From NCBI RefSeq assembly GCF_000012985.1, contig NC_007645.1, positions 248,001 to 312,000 on the forward strand: a stretch of 64,000 nt of DNA, given 5' to 3'. Shown here piece after piece: positions 42,940 through 51,353 of the stretch. Source of the stretch: Hahella chejuensis KCTC 2396. GTDB lineage: Bacteria; Pseudomonadota; Gammaproteobacteria; Pseudomonadales; Oleiphilaceae. A model generated the notes under the pieces. The model was not told where the DNA came from and did not search any database. It was given only the letters and a program-made list of their open reading frames with translations. A program made the translations under genes and the position numbers. Each line of letters opens with the position of its first letter. The first letter of the stretch is position 1.

Positions 42940-43938
42940 TCAGGCGCTCATCATCGTCAGCGCGGTGTCCAGCATACGGTGAGAAAACCCCCACTCGTTG
43001 TCATACCAGGCCAGCACTTTGACCATGCCTTCGTGTGACTGCGTGTGATTGGCGTCGAAGATGGCGGAGGCGGTGGAATGTGTGAAGTCGATGGAGACCA
43101 GCGGCTGATCGTTGTACTCCAGAACCGGCGTCTCCCGACTGGCCGCCAGCATCATGGCGTTGATCTCCTCGGCGCTGACATGACGCGCCACTTGCAAAGA
43201 TAAATCCAGCAGAGAGACATTGGCGGTGGGCACGCGCACCGCCATGCCGGTTAAACGCCCTTCCAGCCCCGGCAGCACTTTTCCAATAGCGCGCGCGGCG
43301 CCTGTGCGGGTGGGAATCATGGAAAGGCCGGCGGCTCTGGCGCGAAACAGGTCTTTCTTGTGCGCCAGATCCAGCAGGTGCTGGTCGTTGGTATAGCTGT
43401 GAATGGTGGTCAGTACGCCTTGCTCAATGCCCAGATTCTCATGCAGCACCATTGCAATGGGGGCAAGGCAGTTCGTGGTGCAGGAGGCGTTGGAGACAAT
43501 CGCGTGGCGGGCCTCCAGCACATGCTCGTTGACGCCATACACCACGGTGGCGTCGGCGTCTTCGGAAGGGGCGGAGATCAACACTTTTGACGCGCCGGCC
43601 ATGATATGGGCCTCGGCTTTTTCCCGTTTGGTGAACCTGCCAGTGCATTCCAGCACCAGATCCACATTGGCCACCGCCCAGGGTAACTCCAGGGGATCGC
43701 TATGCTGCAGCATGGCGATGTCGTCGCCGGCGATTCGCAACAGCTCGCCGCTGAGCCGGACGTCCTGATTGAATTTGCCATGAATGGAGTCATAGCGCAG
43801 CAGGTGAGCGCAGGTCTCCCGGTCCGCCAAGTCATTGATCGCCACCACTTGGATCATGTCCCGATATCCGGATTCATAGATGGCGCGTAATATATTGCGT
43901 CCGATGCGACCGAAACCGTTAATGCCGACCCGTATCAT
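42940..43938 (-). CDS. gap: Type I glyceraldehyde-3-phosphate dehydrogenase
   Basis: A 332-residue enzyme with the NAD-binding start GINGFGRIGRNILRA, the catalytic Cys153 in SNASCTTNCLAP, the histidine in TTIHSYTNDQ and the C-terminal WYDNEWGFSHRM. LRYDSIHGKF favours GAPDH over erythrose-4-phosphate dehydrogenase, which usually has a different sequence there. It acts in glycolysis and gluconeogenesis, converting glyceraldehyde 3-phosphate to 1,3-bisphosphoglycerate. It stands alone, with a partial copy of the dispersed repeat directly upstream of its start. No other glycolytic gene is adjacent. Confidence 0.92.
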   Translation of the reverse strand: MIRVGINGFGRIGRNILRAIYESGYRDMIQVVAINDLADRETCAHLLRYDSIHGKFNQDVRLSGELLRIAGDDIAMLQHSDPLELPWAVANVDLVLECTGRFTKREKAEAHIMAGASKVLISAPSEDADATVVYGVNEHVLEARHAIVSNASCTTNCLAPIAMVLHENLGIEQGVLTTIHSYTNDQHLLDLAHKKDLFRARAAGLSMIPTRTGAARAIGKVLPGLEGRLTGMAVRVPTANVSLLDLSLQVARHVSAEEINAMMLAASRETPVLEYNDQPLVSIDFTHSTASAIFDANHTQSHEGMVKVLAWYDNEWGFSHRMLDTALTMMSA

Positions 43939-43953
43939 GTAAAACTCCTTCGC

Positions 43954-44030
43954 ATGGCCCTGTCGTTTCAGACAAATAGAAGGAAGCTATTTGTCTGCCT
44001 GATTAACTATTTGTCTATCTGATTAATAAG
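43954..44030 (+). repeat. Dispersed structured repeat, copy 3 (truncated)
   Basis: Only the right third of the element is present: the tail of the main hairpin (GGCCCTGTCG), the intact CAGACAAATAG/CTATTTGTCTG hairpin and the CTGATTAATAAG end. The terminal segment of about 24 bp (CTATTTGTCT...CTGATTAA) is present twice in tandem. It lies 16 bp upstream of the GAPDH start codon (minus strand), between that gene and the NHL gene. Confidence 0.8.
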
Positions 44031-44066
44031 TATAGAGCCTGCGCGAAACTTCGTTATTTCGCGCCT

Positions 44067-46295
44067 TTAGAGAAACATAGTGGGCGGCGGATGTTTCGCG
44101 CGTAATCGTGCGTGAGCTTCCTGCAAGCGGTCCAGATGCGCTTCCCGCAATTCCGGCTGTTGCTGTTGTTCCGACTGACTGGCCAGCACCAGCAAGTGCT
44201 CTCTGATTTCTTCAGCGGCGGCCTTGGTTTCCGGGTGCATCCTGTGGCGAAGGGGCGCCGGCGTGCGCTGCAAACGCACCTGGCGCTCGCCATTGAGGAC
44301 AGGCGAGGGTTTGCGCGCATCCAGTTCATACAGATGCACCACATTCAGCGCGCAATCGGGGACGGCGATGAAGTTGCCCGCGCCGTGAAGAAGAAAAGGC
44401 ATCCATAGCTGTCCTGTGCCCGGTTCGGCGCCCAGGCCCGCATAGCTGCAGATAAACTGACCGTCCGGGGTAAACACCTTGAGCGCGCGATTAACGAGGT
44501 CGTTCACCACTAGATGACCATTGACGTAATGCACGCCGGTGGGAAGCAGGAAATGGTCTCCGGTATCGCCATATCCCGCTTGGCCGAAAGCGCCGATATA
44601 GGTTCCGTCCGCCTTGAAAATCTGGATGCGGTTGTTGAATTGATCGCTGACATAGACGCGCCCGCTTTCATCCAGGGTGACGTCGCTGGGGGAGTGGAAC
44701 TCTCCCGGACCAGCGCCGAAACGACCGAAAGTCCGCACATGGCCGACAATGCCGTGACTGTCGATGCGCCATTGCGAAATCCGGTGGTTGCCGGAATCCG
44801 CGATATAAATATCCCCCTGCGGCGATACCGCCATGCCCATCGGTTTTGACAACTCCCAAGGATCGTCGCCAGGTCCGCCGAAAAAGGCGTAAAGCGTCAG
44901 GTCGTTGAGGAAAGGGTTATATTGCAGGATGGAGATGAAGCCGCTCAGGTAGTTGCCGAGCAGCAGCAATGGAGCGTCGGCGTCGACTTGTCCGGGCAGG
45001 GGGTGTGGCGGCTGATAAATGTCGACGCCCAACATGCCGGCGAACATGGCGTAGCTGATTTGTTCGGGAGTCTCCACTTGCTCGTTGAGGTCGGAATGCA
45101 GCACCGTGCGCGGGACGGCGTTCATCATCCAAACGCCCACGTCCGGGTCCTCGCGCACGTTGCGCGCGGAACGCCACCACAGTTGGCAGGCGTCCCAATA
45201 GTGAAACCACCACTGTGCGGACATTTGCGCCGGCCAGAATGGGGACGCCGGGTCAACTTGCGGCGGCCTCACCCTGGGCTTATCCACCATCGCCACAGAG
45301 GTCACGTAATAAAACTGACCGGGATTGCTGCGCGGATTGCCGGCCTGGGCGATGAACGTGGGAGTATCCAGTCCGGGAATCAGATCTTTGGGATCAAGCA
45401 GGTAAACGGTCGCCAGGATAGGATCGGAAACCAGCAGGCGATTGGTTTTGCCTGGGACGGCGGTGACCTGGATCGGCGCGAAAAAGCCGTGCATGGAGTC
45501 CAGCGGCTGGCCTTCGCGATCGAAGACGCCTATCTGATATTCGCCACTGCCGGGAATATATAGACGGCCGTGGGCCACGGTCACATCCCGGGCGACGCCA
45601 AGGCCGGTCAGTTCGCTGCGTCCCCCGGTGGCGAAAGGAACGCCTTTGCCTTGCAGGTTGCAGCGGAGTACGTTGGCGTGGCCAGTATTGGCGATATACA
45701 GGCGTCCTTCTTCGTCTGTGCTCAGACCTTGCGGCCAGAGCAGCGTTAGTTGTTCGCCGCTGCAGTCGATATGTTGGATGTCATGGCTGAACTCGCCGGC
45801 CTCGGTGAAAATGGCGATACGGCTGTCGCCCTCGCTGTTGGCGTAGAACTCATCAGCAACGCAGAGATAGCCGTCAACAAAAGTCAGTCCGTTAGGTCCT
45901 ACCAATGGGTCTTTTTGCTTATCCCCAAAAAATACGTTGACCACTTCCAACTGCAGGTCTTTGCGATAGGCGATGACCTGGATGCGGCGATTCGCCAGAT
46001 CCGATACATACATGAGCGCTTTCGTGGGATGCGGACACAGGCGGAAGGGCATGTTGAAGCGGCCGGGCTCTTTGCCCGGACCGCCGAACACCGCCAGCAC
46101 TTCGCTGAGGTAGGAATTCATGATCACCAGGCGGTTGTTGCCGGTATCCGCGATCCAGATGCGTCGGTGGCGATCCACCGCCAGGCCGACCGGCGAGTTG
46201 AATGTAAACTCCGGATGAGTGGCGAGTACGAAAGGCGTGGCGACGGTGGCGGCGGTTTCAGTATGACCAAGCGAAGAGCGATAACTCAGCAACAT
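44067..46295 (-). CDS. NHL-repeat beta-propeller protein
   Basis: A 742-residue protein made mainly of NHL repeats: at least eight copies of the pattern seen in GLAVDRHRRIWIADTGNNRL, MAVSPQGDIYIADSGNHR, VTLDESGRVYVSDQFNNR and LVVNDLVNRALKVF. Two propellers appear to be separated by a region of about 100 residues (from PQVDPASPFWPAQ to about ADAPLLLLGNYLSG) rich in Trp. A GGGAG site precedes the ATG. There is no clear signal peptide. The C-terminal 70 residues are helical and charged. NHL propellers serve in binding or as lyases or peptidases; the role here is unknown. Confidence 0.85.
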   Translation of the reverse strand: MLLSYRSSLGHTETAATVATPFVLATHPEFTFNSPVGLAVDRHRRIWIADTGNNRLVIMNSYLSEVLAVFGGPGKEPGRFNMPFRLCPHPTKALMYVSDLANRRIQVIAYRKDLQLEVVNVFFGDKQKDPLVGPNGLTFVDGYLCVADEFYANSEGDSRIAIFTEAGEFSHDIQHIDCSGEQLTLLWPQGLSTDEEGRLYIANTGHANVLRCNLQGKGVPFATGGRSELTGLGVARDVTVAHGRLYIPGSGEYQIGVFDREGQPLDSMHGFFAPIQVTAVPGKTNRLLVSDPILATVYLLDPKDLIPGLDTPTFIAQAGNPRSNPGQFYYVTSVAMVDKPRVRPPQVDPASPFWPAQMSAQWWFHYWDACQLWWRSARNVREDPDVGVWMMNAVPRTVLHSDLNEQVETPEQISYAMFAGMLGVDIYQPPHPLPGQVDADAPLLLLGNYLSGFISILQYNPFLNDLTLYAFFGGPGDDPWELSKPMGMAVSPQGDIYIADSGNHRISQWRIDSHGIVGHVRTFGRFGAGPGEFHSPSDVTLDESGRVYVSDQFNNRIQIFKADGTYIGAFGQAGYGDTGDHFLLPTGVHYVNGHLVVNDLVNRALKVFTPDGQFICSYAGLGAEPGTGQLWMPFLLHGAGNFIAVPDCALNVVHLYELDARKPSPVLNGERQVRLQRTPAPLRHRMHPETKAAAEEIREHLLVLASQSEQQQQPELREAHLDRLQEAHARLRAKHPPPTMFL

Positions 46296-46367
46296 GACGG
46301 GCTCCCTTTCTGGCTGAGCGATACAGGCGGTTCCTGACCAGGTTGCGCTACTTTCGGGTCAATTGCG

Positions 46368-47138
46368 TTACGGTGGCGGCAGAAACCATTTTCCCTCTGC
46401 GACCAGCTCATGCAGCGCGTCTTCCAGATCCTTGAGCAATTTGGCGGCGTGATCACGTTTCTTGCTTACGACGAAACGCGCGTCCAGAGAAGACAAACGC
46501 TTGCGATGCAGGTCCTGAACCGGCTGCTTTTTCAGCTCCAGCCGCATAGGTCCATCATAGTTTAGTAGATAATCGCAGCGTTTCACTTTGAGCATGCTGA
46601 TGGCCTGGGCATGGTTGAAAGCGGAGCAGTCACGAATGCGGTTGACCGGGTCTCTGAGAAAGCTGATGGCTCCGCCGTAACTGAATCCATGCAATAGAAC
46701 CACGCTTTCGCCAGTCAGGTCTTCAATGCGGCTGATGGTTTTTTTGTCGCCCTGCCAGTAAGCGTTGAGTTCGATTCGAGATACGATGGAGTCGCCCACC
46801 AGGGTCGTCCCAGTGAATTCCGGCAGCGTGGCGAGGCCTATCCAGAGATCAATCTTACCGTCCGCCAGTTCAATAGCCATACGTCGGGTAGGGCGGGAGA
46901 CAGCGCGCCAGGGATAGTGTTTTTTCTCCATCAGCATGCGCGCGAGGTCGATCAGATAGCCTTCCGGCTTTCCCTCGTCATTGGTGAAGAAAACGGGCGG
47001 GAATTCTATGTAGCCGACAATGACTTCATTGTCTTCCGCGTGCGGATCATGAATGGTGACGTCAGCGAAAGAGAGCGACGAGACCCACGCCAAGGCTCCC
47101 GAAAGCAATAACCTGATCAGACGGTGAAAGGTGTTCAA
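46368..47138 (-). CDS. Periplasmic solute-binding protein, family 3 type
   Basis: A 256-residue protein with a signal peptide ending at SLSFA-DV. It resembles amino-acid-type periplasmic binding proteins (SBP_bac_3): VIVGYIEFPPVFFTNDEGKPEGYLID near the start and ELADGKIDLWIGLATLPE in lobe 1. No transporter genes are adjacent, and in this class many lone members act as sensors or have lost their transporter. It is the next gene upstream of the NHL gene, same strand, 72 bp apart. Ligand unknown. Confidence 0.8.
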   Translation of the reverse strand: MNTFHRLIRLLLSGALAWVSSLSFADVTIHDPHAEDNEVIVGYIEFPPVFFTNDEGKPEGYLIDLARMLMEKKHYPWRAVSRPTRRMAIELADGKIDLWIGLATLPEFTGTTLVGDSIVSRIELNAYWQGDKKTISRIEDLTGESVVLLHGFSYGGAISFLRDPVNRIRDCSAFNHAQAISMLKVKRCDYLLNYDGPMRLELKKQPVQDLHRKRLSSLDARFVVSKKRDHAAKLLKDLEDALHELVAEGKWFLPPP

Positions 47139-47318
47139 GATGACTCACATTGAATGCATAAGCGTTCAGCCGACGCTCGGCTTTTATTCCTTCAAAACAC
47201 AGGAGCGAGTCCTGTAGCGAAAGTCCTGTTCGCAGTCGTCAATGCGATTGTGTCAGCCGAAAGGAATACAGGCTCCGGAGGCTGATGCGGGCGTTTGACC
47301 CTTCTGACGGTCTGCCTG

Positions 47319-47345
47319 AACAATGCTATAAAGCATAGCATTGTT
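47319..47345. terminator. Perfect 11-bp hairpin downstream of the FKBP gene
   Basis: Arms AACAATGCTAT (47319-47329) and ATAGCATTGTT (47335-47345) with a 5-nt loop, 23 bp past the FKBP gene stop on the minus strand. The position suits a terminator, although a long T tract is missing. Confidence 0.55.
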
Positions 47346-47367
47346 GCGGGCAAACAATAGCGGCGGA

Positions 47368-48084
47368 TTAGCCGTCGGATTTCTCAGATTTGACTGACAG
47401 CAGCTCAACTTCGAACAACAGGGTTTCGTTCGGGCCGATGCGACCGTTGCCGCCAGGACCGTAAGCCAGTTTGGCGGGGATGAAAAGCTGCCATTTGGCG
47501 CCGGGCTTCATCAGCTGCAGTGCTTCGGTCCAGCCGGGAATAACGCCGTTAACCGGGAAGGATACGGGCTCGCCGCGCTGTACGGAGCTGTCGAATACTT
47601 CGCCATTGATCAGGCTGCCGGTGTAATGCACTTCAACGGTGTCCTGCGCTTTGGGGCTGTCGCCTTCGCCGGCTTTCAGCACTTTGTACTGCAGGCCGCT
47701 GTCAGTCGTAACGATGCCTTCTTTTTTGGCGTTATCGGCCAGGAAGGTGTCGCCTTTCTTGGCGTTTTCCTCAGCCATCTTCTCGAACTGCTCCATTTGC
47801 TTCTTCTGCATGGCTTGCTGGTATTGCTGAACCTGCGCAGAGATCTCTTCGTCGGTCATCATGGAAGGTTTGCCGGCGTATGCGTCGGCGACGCCTTTGG
47901 TGAAGCTCTCGATATCCAGCTCGGGCATGGAGTCCGCCAGACGACGACCGAACATTTGACCGAAGCTGTAGCCGGTTTTTTGCGCATCGTTAGTGAGCTT
48001 TTCCGTTTCCGCATGGACTGCGACAGGCAAAGATAACGCCACAGCGCATAGCAGACCGCTCATGCTGGCTAACGCTTTTTTCAT
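47368..48084 (-). CDS. FKBP-type peptidyl-prolyl isomerase, periplasmic
   Basis: A 238-residue protein with a signal peptide ending at VAVHA-ET. The N-terminal domain (residues about 25-125) is helical with a dimerising charged helix (QQAMQKKQMEQFEKMAEENA), as in FkpA and Mip. The C-terminal FKBP domain shows VEVHYTGSLINGEVFDSS, PVNGVIPGWTEAL and LAYGPGGNGRIGPNETLLF. It folds periplasmic proteins by proline isomerisation. It is monocistronic, with the hairpin at 47319 just downstream. Confidence 0.93.
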   Translation of the reverse strand: MKKALASMSGLLCAVALSLPVAVHAETEKLTNDAQKTGYSFGQMFGRRLADSMPELDIESFTKGVADAYAGKPSMMTDEEISAQVQQYQQAMQKKQMEQFEKMAEENAKKGDTFLADNAKKEGIVTTDSGLQYKVLKAGEGDSPKAQDTVEVHYTGSLINGEVFDSSVQRGEPVSFPVNGVIPGWTEALQLMKPGAKWQLFIPAKLAYGPGGNGRIGPNETLLFEVELLSVKSEKSDG

Positions 48085-48210
48085 AATTATTCCTCAAAAA
48101 ATTTACATGGATCGGCAGTATAAAGCGCTTTAAGGTACAGCTTTTTGGCGCCCTGCGCTAGGGGATGTCAACGTCGGGAACCGGCAGTATCCCGGGCTTG
48201 GTTCACAGTT

Positions 48211-48714
48211 CTAACCGCCGTTGACTTGCTGCAACTGCTTGTTGCGTTCATTCATGAGGTCGCGCACCGCCTTGGCTTCATCCATGAGGTTCAGCGCGCG
48301 TTCAAAGCTGAGGGTGTCTTTGTTTTCCGCATCCTCCAGGGTCTTGCGCGTTTCTGGAGGCAGCGCGTCGCGAGGAGATCCGGTGGCGACCTGGGGCTCT
48401 TCCTTCTTCTCCGTGGGAACCGACTGAATAATATTGGTTTTGTTGCTGACGCTAATCACGTCCACGTTGACGCCTTCGGGAGGCGGGGCGTCGCTGTATT
48501 GCAGCACGCCTTCAGCGTCGCGCCATTTGTATACCTGACGCACCACTTCCTGCTCCGGCAGCTTTTTATCCATGGTCATCAGGGTGGGCGTTTCGGTTCC
48601 TTCCGGTAAGGGCAGCCGCCACATGGGCGAACCTGTCTTATCTTTAATAAAAAAAGGCAGAGCAAGGGCGACCCCAAGCGAGGCCAATGTCAGAAATCGA
48701 AAAATCCACTTCAA
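48211..48714 (-). CDS. DUF4124 membrane-anchored protein
   Basis: A 167-residue protein with one N-terminal hydrophobic segment (FRFLTLASLGVALALPFFI). The DUF4124 motif VYKWRDAEGVLQYSDAPPP lies near residues 62-80, and the C-terminal half is charged and helical. DUF4124 proteins are common in gammaproteobacteria and have unknown roles in the envelope. It directly follows the TIGR02444-type gene (4 bp apart) and is probably cotranscribed with it. Confidence 0.82.
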   Translation of the reverse strand: MKWIFRFLTLASLGVALALPFFIKDKTGSPMWRLPLPEGTETPTLMTMDKKLPEQEVVRQVYKWRDAEGVLQYSDAPPPEGVNVDVISVSNKTNIIQSVPTEKKEEPQVATGSPRDALPPETRKTLEDAENKDTLSFERALNLMDEAKAVRDLMNERNKQLQQVNGG

Positions 48715-48718
48715 AAGT

Positions 48719-49282
48719 TCACATCTCCGTGGCCAGGCAATTGGCCATCAAATTCAATTGCGCCTGATTTACTTCCAACGCGCCGTCGAGGCGGGAGAGG
48801 TAATCAAGCAGATTGCGACGGCAAAGAGAAACCGTCTCCATCGCTTCCTGCGGAGATGATAAATCCTCTTTCTCCGTACCTGATAGTAAAGCATAGATAA
48901 GCGATATTTCGTAGCGTTCCGCCTGTAATTCCAGCTGGAGAATGCGCTCTCTGAGCGTGTTTTGGCGACGGTGCTTTTTATCCAGTCCGTTGCGGGCCGA
49001 CCGCAATGGAATAACGATGTCGGCGCGCCAGGAATTGATGGCGTTGAAATCGAGGTCGGGATCAAAACCGCGTTGTCGTTGCGCCAACCAGCCGCAGGCG
49101 AGCAGCAGATTAACGTCGGCGTCAAACTCATTTTGCCATTGCAGGCAAATATCCCGGACCTGAGGATTCGCGTAATGCGTCAGAGCGTAATTCCAGAGGG
49201 GGTTGTCCAGGGAAACCAGAATGCTCCGACTTGGGTTCCTGGAAACGTTTGTCTTCGGCGTGTCAGGGGCGTTCGCGCGCAT
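48719..49282 (-). CDS. TIGR02444-family (DUF2390) protein
   Basis: A 187-residue, mostly helical cytoplasmic protein. The core begins NPLWNYALTHYANPQVRDIC and contains FDADVNLLLACGWLAQ, the typical start of the TIGR02444 family, followed by the segment WRADIVIPLRSARNGL. In other gammaproteobacteria this family is found beside the ABC-F gene yheS, and here too it is divergent from that gene (48 bp). Function unknown. Confidence 0.88.
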   Translation of the reverse strand: MRANAPDTPKTNVSRNPSRSILVSLDNPLWNYALTHYANPQVRDICLQWQNEFDADVNLLLACGWLAQRQRGFDPDLDFNAINSWRADIVIPLRSARNGLDKKHRRQNTLRERILQLELQAERYEISLIYALLSGTEKEDLSSPQEAMETVSLCRRNLLDYLSRLDGALEVNQAQLNLMANCLATEM

Positions 49283-49330
49283 AGAAAACTCTTTAAAGAA
49301 TCGCTGGCAAGCGTGCTAAAATCCGCCGCC

Positions 49331-51241
49331 ATGTTAAGTCTAAATCAGTTATCGATCCAACGTTCCGGCCAGTATCTGCTGGAAAACGCCACTGTCACCG
49401 TTACGGCGCGCAGCCGCGTCGCTATTGTCGGCCCTAACGGTTGCGGTAAATCCACATTGTTCAGCCTTATTTTGGGAGAACTCGGCGCCGATTCCGGGGA
49501 TATTTCCTTTCCAGGCGGAACGCGCATTTCCCACATGGCTCAGGAGACGCCTGCGCTGGATTGCTCCGCGCTGGACTTCGTCCTCGACGGCGATAAGCGA
49601 CTGCGTCAATTGCAGGCGGAACTGGCGCTGGCGGAGCAGGCGGACGACGGCGTCGCCACTGCGCGGTTGCACCATGAGCTTGATCTGATCGACGGCTACA
49701 GCGCGGAAGTACGCGCGCGCCGCCTCCTGGAAGGCCTGGGCTTTCCCACGCACTGGCACTCGCGCGCAGTGGGAGAATTTTCCGGGGGCTGGCGAATTCG
49801 GCTCAACCTTGCGCAGGCGCTGATGTGTCCGTCCGAATTGTTGCTGTTGGACGAACCCACCAACCACTTGGATCTGGACGCCCTGGTCTGGCTGGAGAAC
49901 TGGTTGCTGCGTTACCAGGGGACGTTGCTGTTTATCTCCCACGACCGTGATTTCATTGATCATCTGGCGACGCATGTGTTGCATTATGATCAACGCTCGC
50001 TGATGTTGTACACCGGAGGCTACAGCCAGTTCGAGGAAGCGCGGGCGATGCGGTTGGCGCAGCAGCAGGCGCTGTATGTGAAGCAACAGGCGCGCATTGC
50101 GGAAATTCAGTCATTTGTACGGCGCTTTGGCGCCAAAGCCACCAAGGCTAAGCAGGCGCAGAGTCGTCTGAAAGAGCTGGAGCGTATGGAGTTGATTGCG
50201 GCGGCGCACGTGGACTCCCCATTCAGCTTTTCCCTGCCGTGCAGCGACAAAATCTCCAGCCCGCTTTTGGTGATAGACGACGCTGGCTTAGGGTATGACG
50301 CGCAGCCGGTTCTACAGCATGTGAACCTGACGTTACTGCCTGGCGCCCGTCTGGGCGTACTCGGCGCCAATGGCGAAGGTAAATCCACCCTGATCAAAAC
50401 GCTGGCGGGTCAACTGCCGTTGATTTCTGGTCGCAGAACAGGCGGTGAGCATCTAAGGATTGGCTACTTCGCCCAGCATCAGTTGGAAGCGCTGGACCCA
50501 GGCGCAACGCCGATGCAGCATCTGCAAAAAGTCAGGCCGCAGGCGTCGGAGCAGGAAATTCGTAATTTCCTGGGCGGATTCGGTTTCCCTGGCGAGCAGG
50601 CGGCGGGAGACATCAAGAATTTTTCCGGCGGCGAGCGGGCGCGTCTGGCGCTGGCGTTGATCGCCTGGAACAAACCTAATCTGTTATTGCTGGACGAACC
50701 CACCAACCACCTTGATCTGGATATGCGCCACGCTCTGAACATGGCGCTGCAGGAATATCCTGGCGCGGTTATCGTTGTGTCTCACGACCGGCATCTGTTG
50801 CGGGCGATGGCGGATCAGTTTGTCTGGGTGCATGGCGGCCGTATGGAACCCTATAACGGCTCCCTGGAAGACTACGAAAAAGAACTGCTAAGCCGCCTGC
50901 GGGCGAATCAGCCGGAAGCGGCGAAAAGCGATGCTTCCGCAGAAGAGGAGATGCAGGAAAGCGCGGAGGATCGCAAGCGTCGTAAGCGGGAAGAGGCGGA
51001 AAAAAGGCAGCGTTTAAGCCCCTTGCGGAAAAAAATAGCTACACTGGAAGCTGAGATAGAAAAGTTGCAGGGCAAACTGCAGGAGATTGAAGCGCAATTG
51101 GGAGAAGGAGATCTTTACGAGGACAAGAACAAGGAACAACTGAAAGCGCTTCTGGAATCCCAGCGGGTGAACCGCCAAAGTCTGTCTGAGGCGGAGGAGA
51201 CCTGGCTGGAGTTGAATGAGGAGTTGGAAGGACTGCTCTGA
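49331..51241 (+). CDS. yheS: ABC-F family ATPase (YheS-like)
   Basis: A protein of 636 residues from the ATG at 49331 (MLSLNQLSI), close to the E. coli YheS length; longer in-frame starts run through the divergent gene and are not used. Two ATP cassettes: GPNGCGKST, FSGGWRIRL and LLLDEPTNHLD in the first; GANGEGKST, FSGGERARLA and LLLDEPTNHLD in the second. The linker and a C-terminal coiled coil (residues about 535-636) are charged. ABC-F proteins bind the ribosomal E site and rescue stalled translation; YheS acts on certain nascent chains. Confidence 0.94.
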   Translation: MLSLNQLSIQRSGQYLLENATVTVTARSRVAIVGPNGCGKSTLFSLILGELGADSGDISFPGGTRISHMAQETPALDCSALDFVLDGDKRLRQLQAELALAEQADDGVATARLHHELDLIDGYSAEVRARRLLEGLGFPTHWHSRAVGEFSGGWRIRLNLAQALMCPSELLLLDEPTNHLDLDALVWLENWLLRYQGTLLFISHDRDFIDHLATHVLHYDQRSLMLYTGGYSQFEEARAMRLAQQQALYVKQQARIAEIQSFVRRFGAKATKAKQAQSRLKELERMELIAAAHVDSPFSFSLPCSDKISSPLLVIDDAGLGYDAQPVLQHVNLTLLPGARLGVLGANGEGKSTLIKTLAGQLPLISGRRTGGEHLRIGYFAQHQLEALDPGATPMQHLQKVRPQASEQEIRNFLGGFGFPGEQAAGDIKNFSGGERARLALALIAWNKPNLLLLDEPTNHLDLDMRHALNMALQEYPGAVIVVSHDRHLLRAMADQFVWVHGGRMEPYNGSLEDYEKELLSRLRANQPEAAKSDASAEEEMQESAEDRKRRKREEAEKRQRLSPLRKKIATLEAEIEKLQGKLQEIEAQLGEGDLYEDKNKEQLKALLESQRVNRQSLSEAEETWLELNEELEGLL

Positions 51242-51353
51242 TCGGCCTATCTCTCTATGCGTATATATGCCTATAGACCGCTTCGCCGCTACGGAGTTTA
51301 GTTAGAGTCCTTGCAACCACGATAATCACAATATATTCGCAAGGAGTATTCCC

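Noticed and set aside
48962-49330. In-frame 123-codon extension of the ABC-F gene
   Set aside because: It overlaps the whole divergent TIGR02444-type gene and the family starts at MLSLNQLSI, which has a normal distance to the first P-loop.
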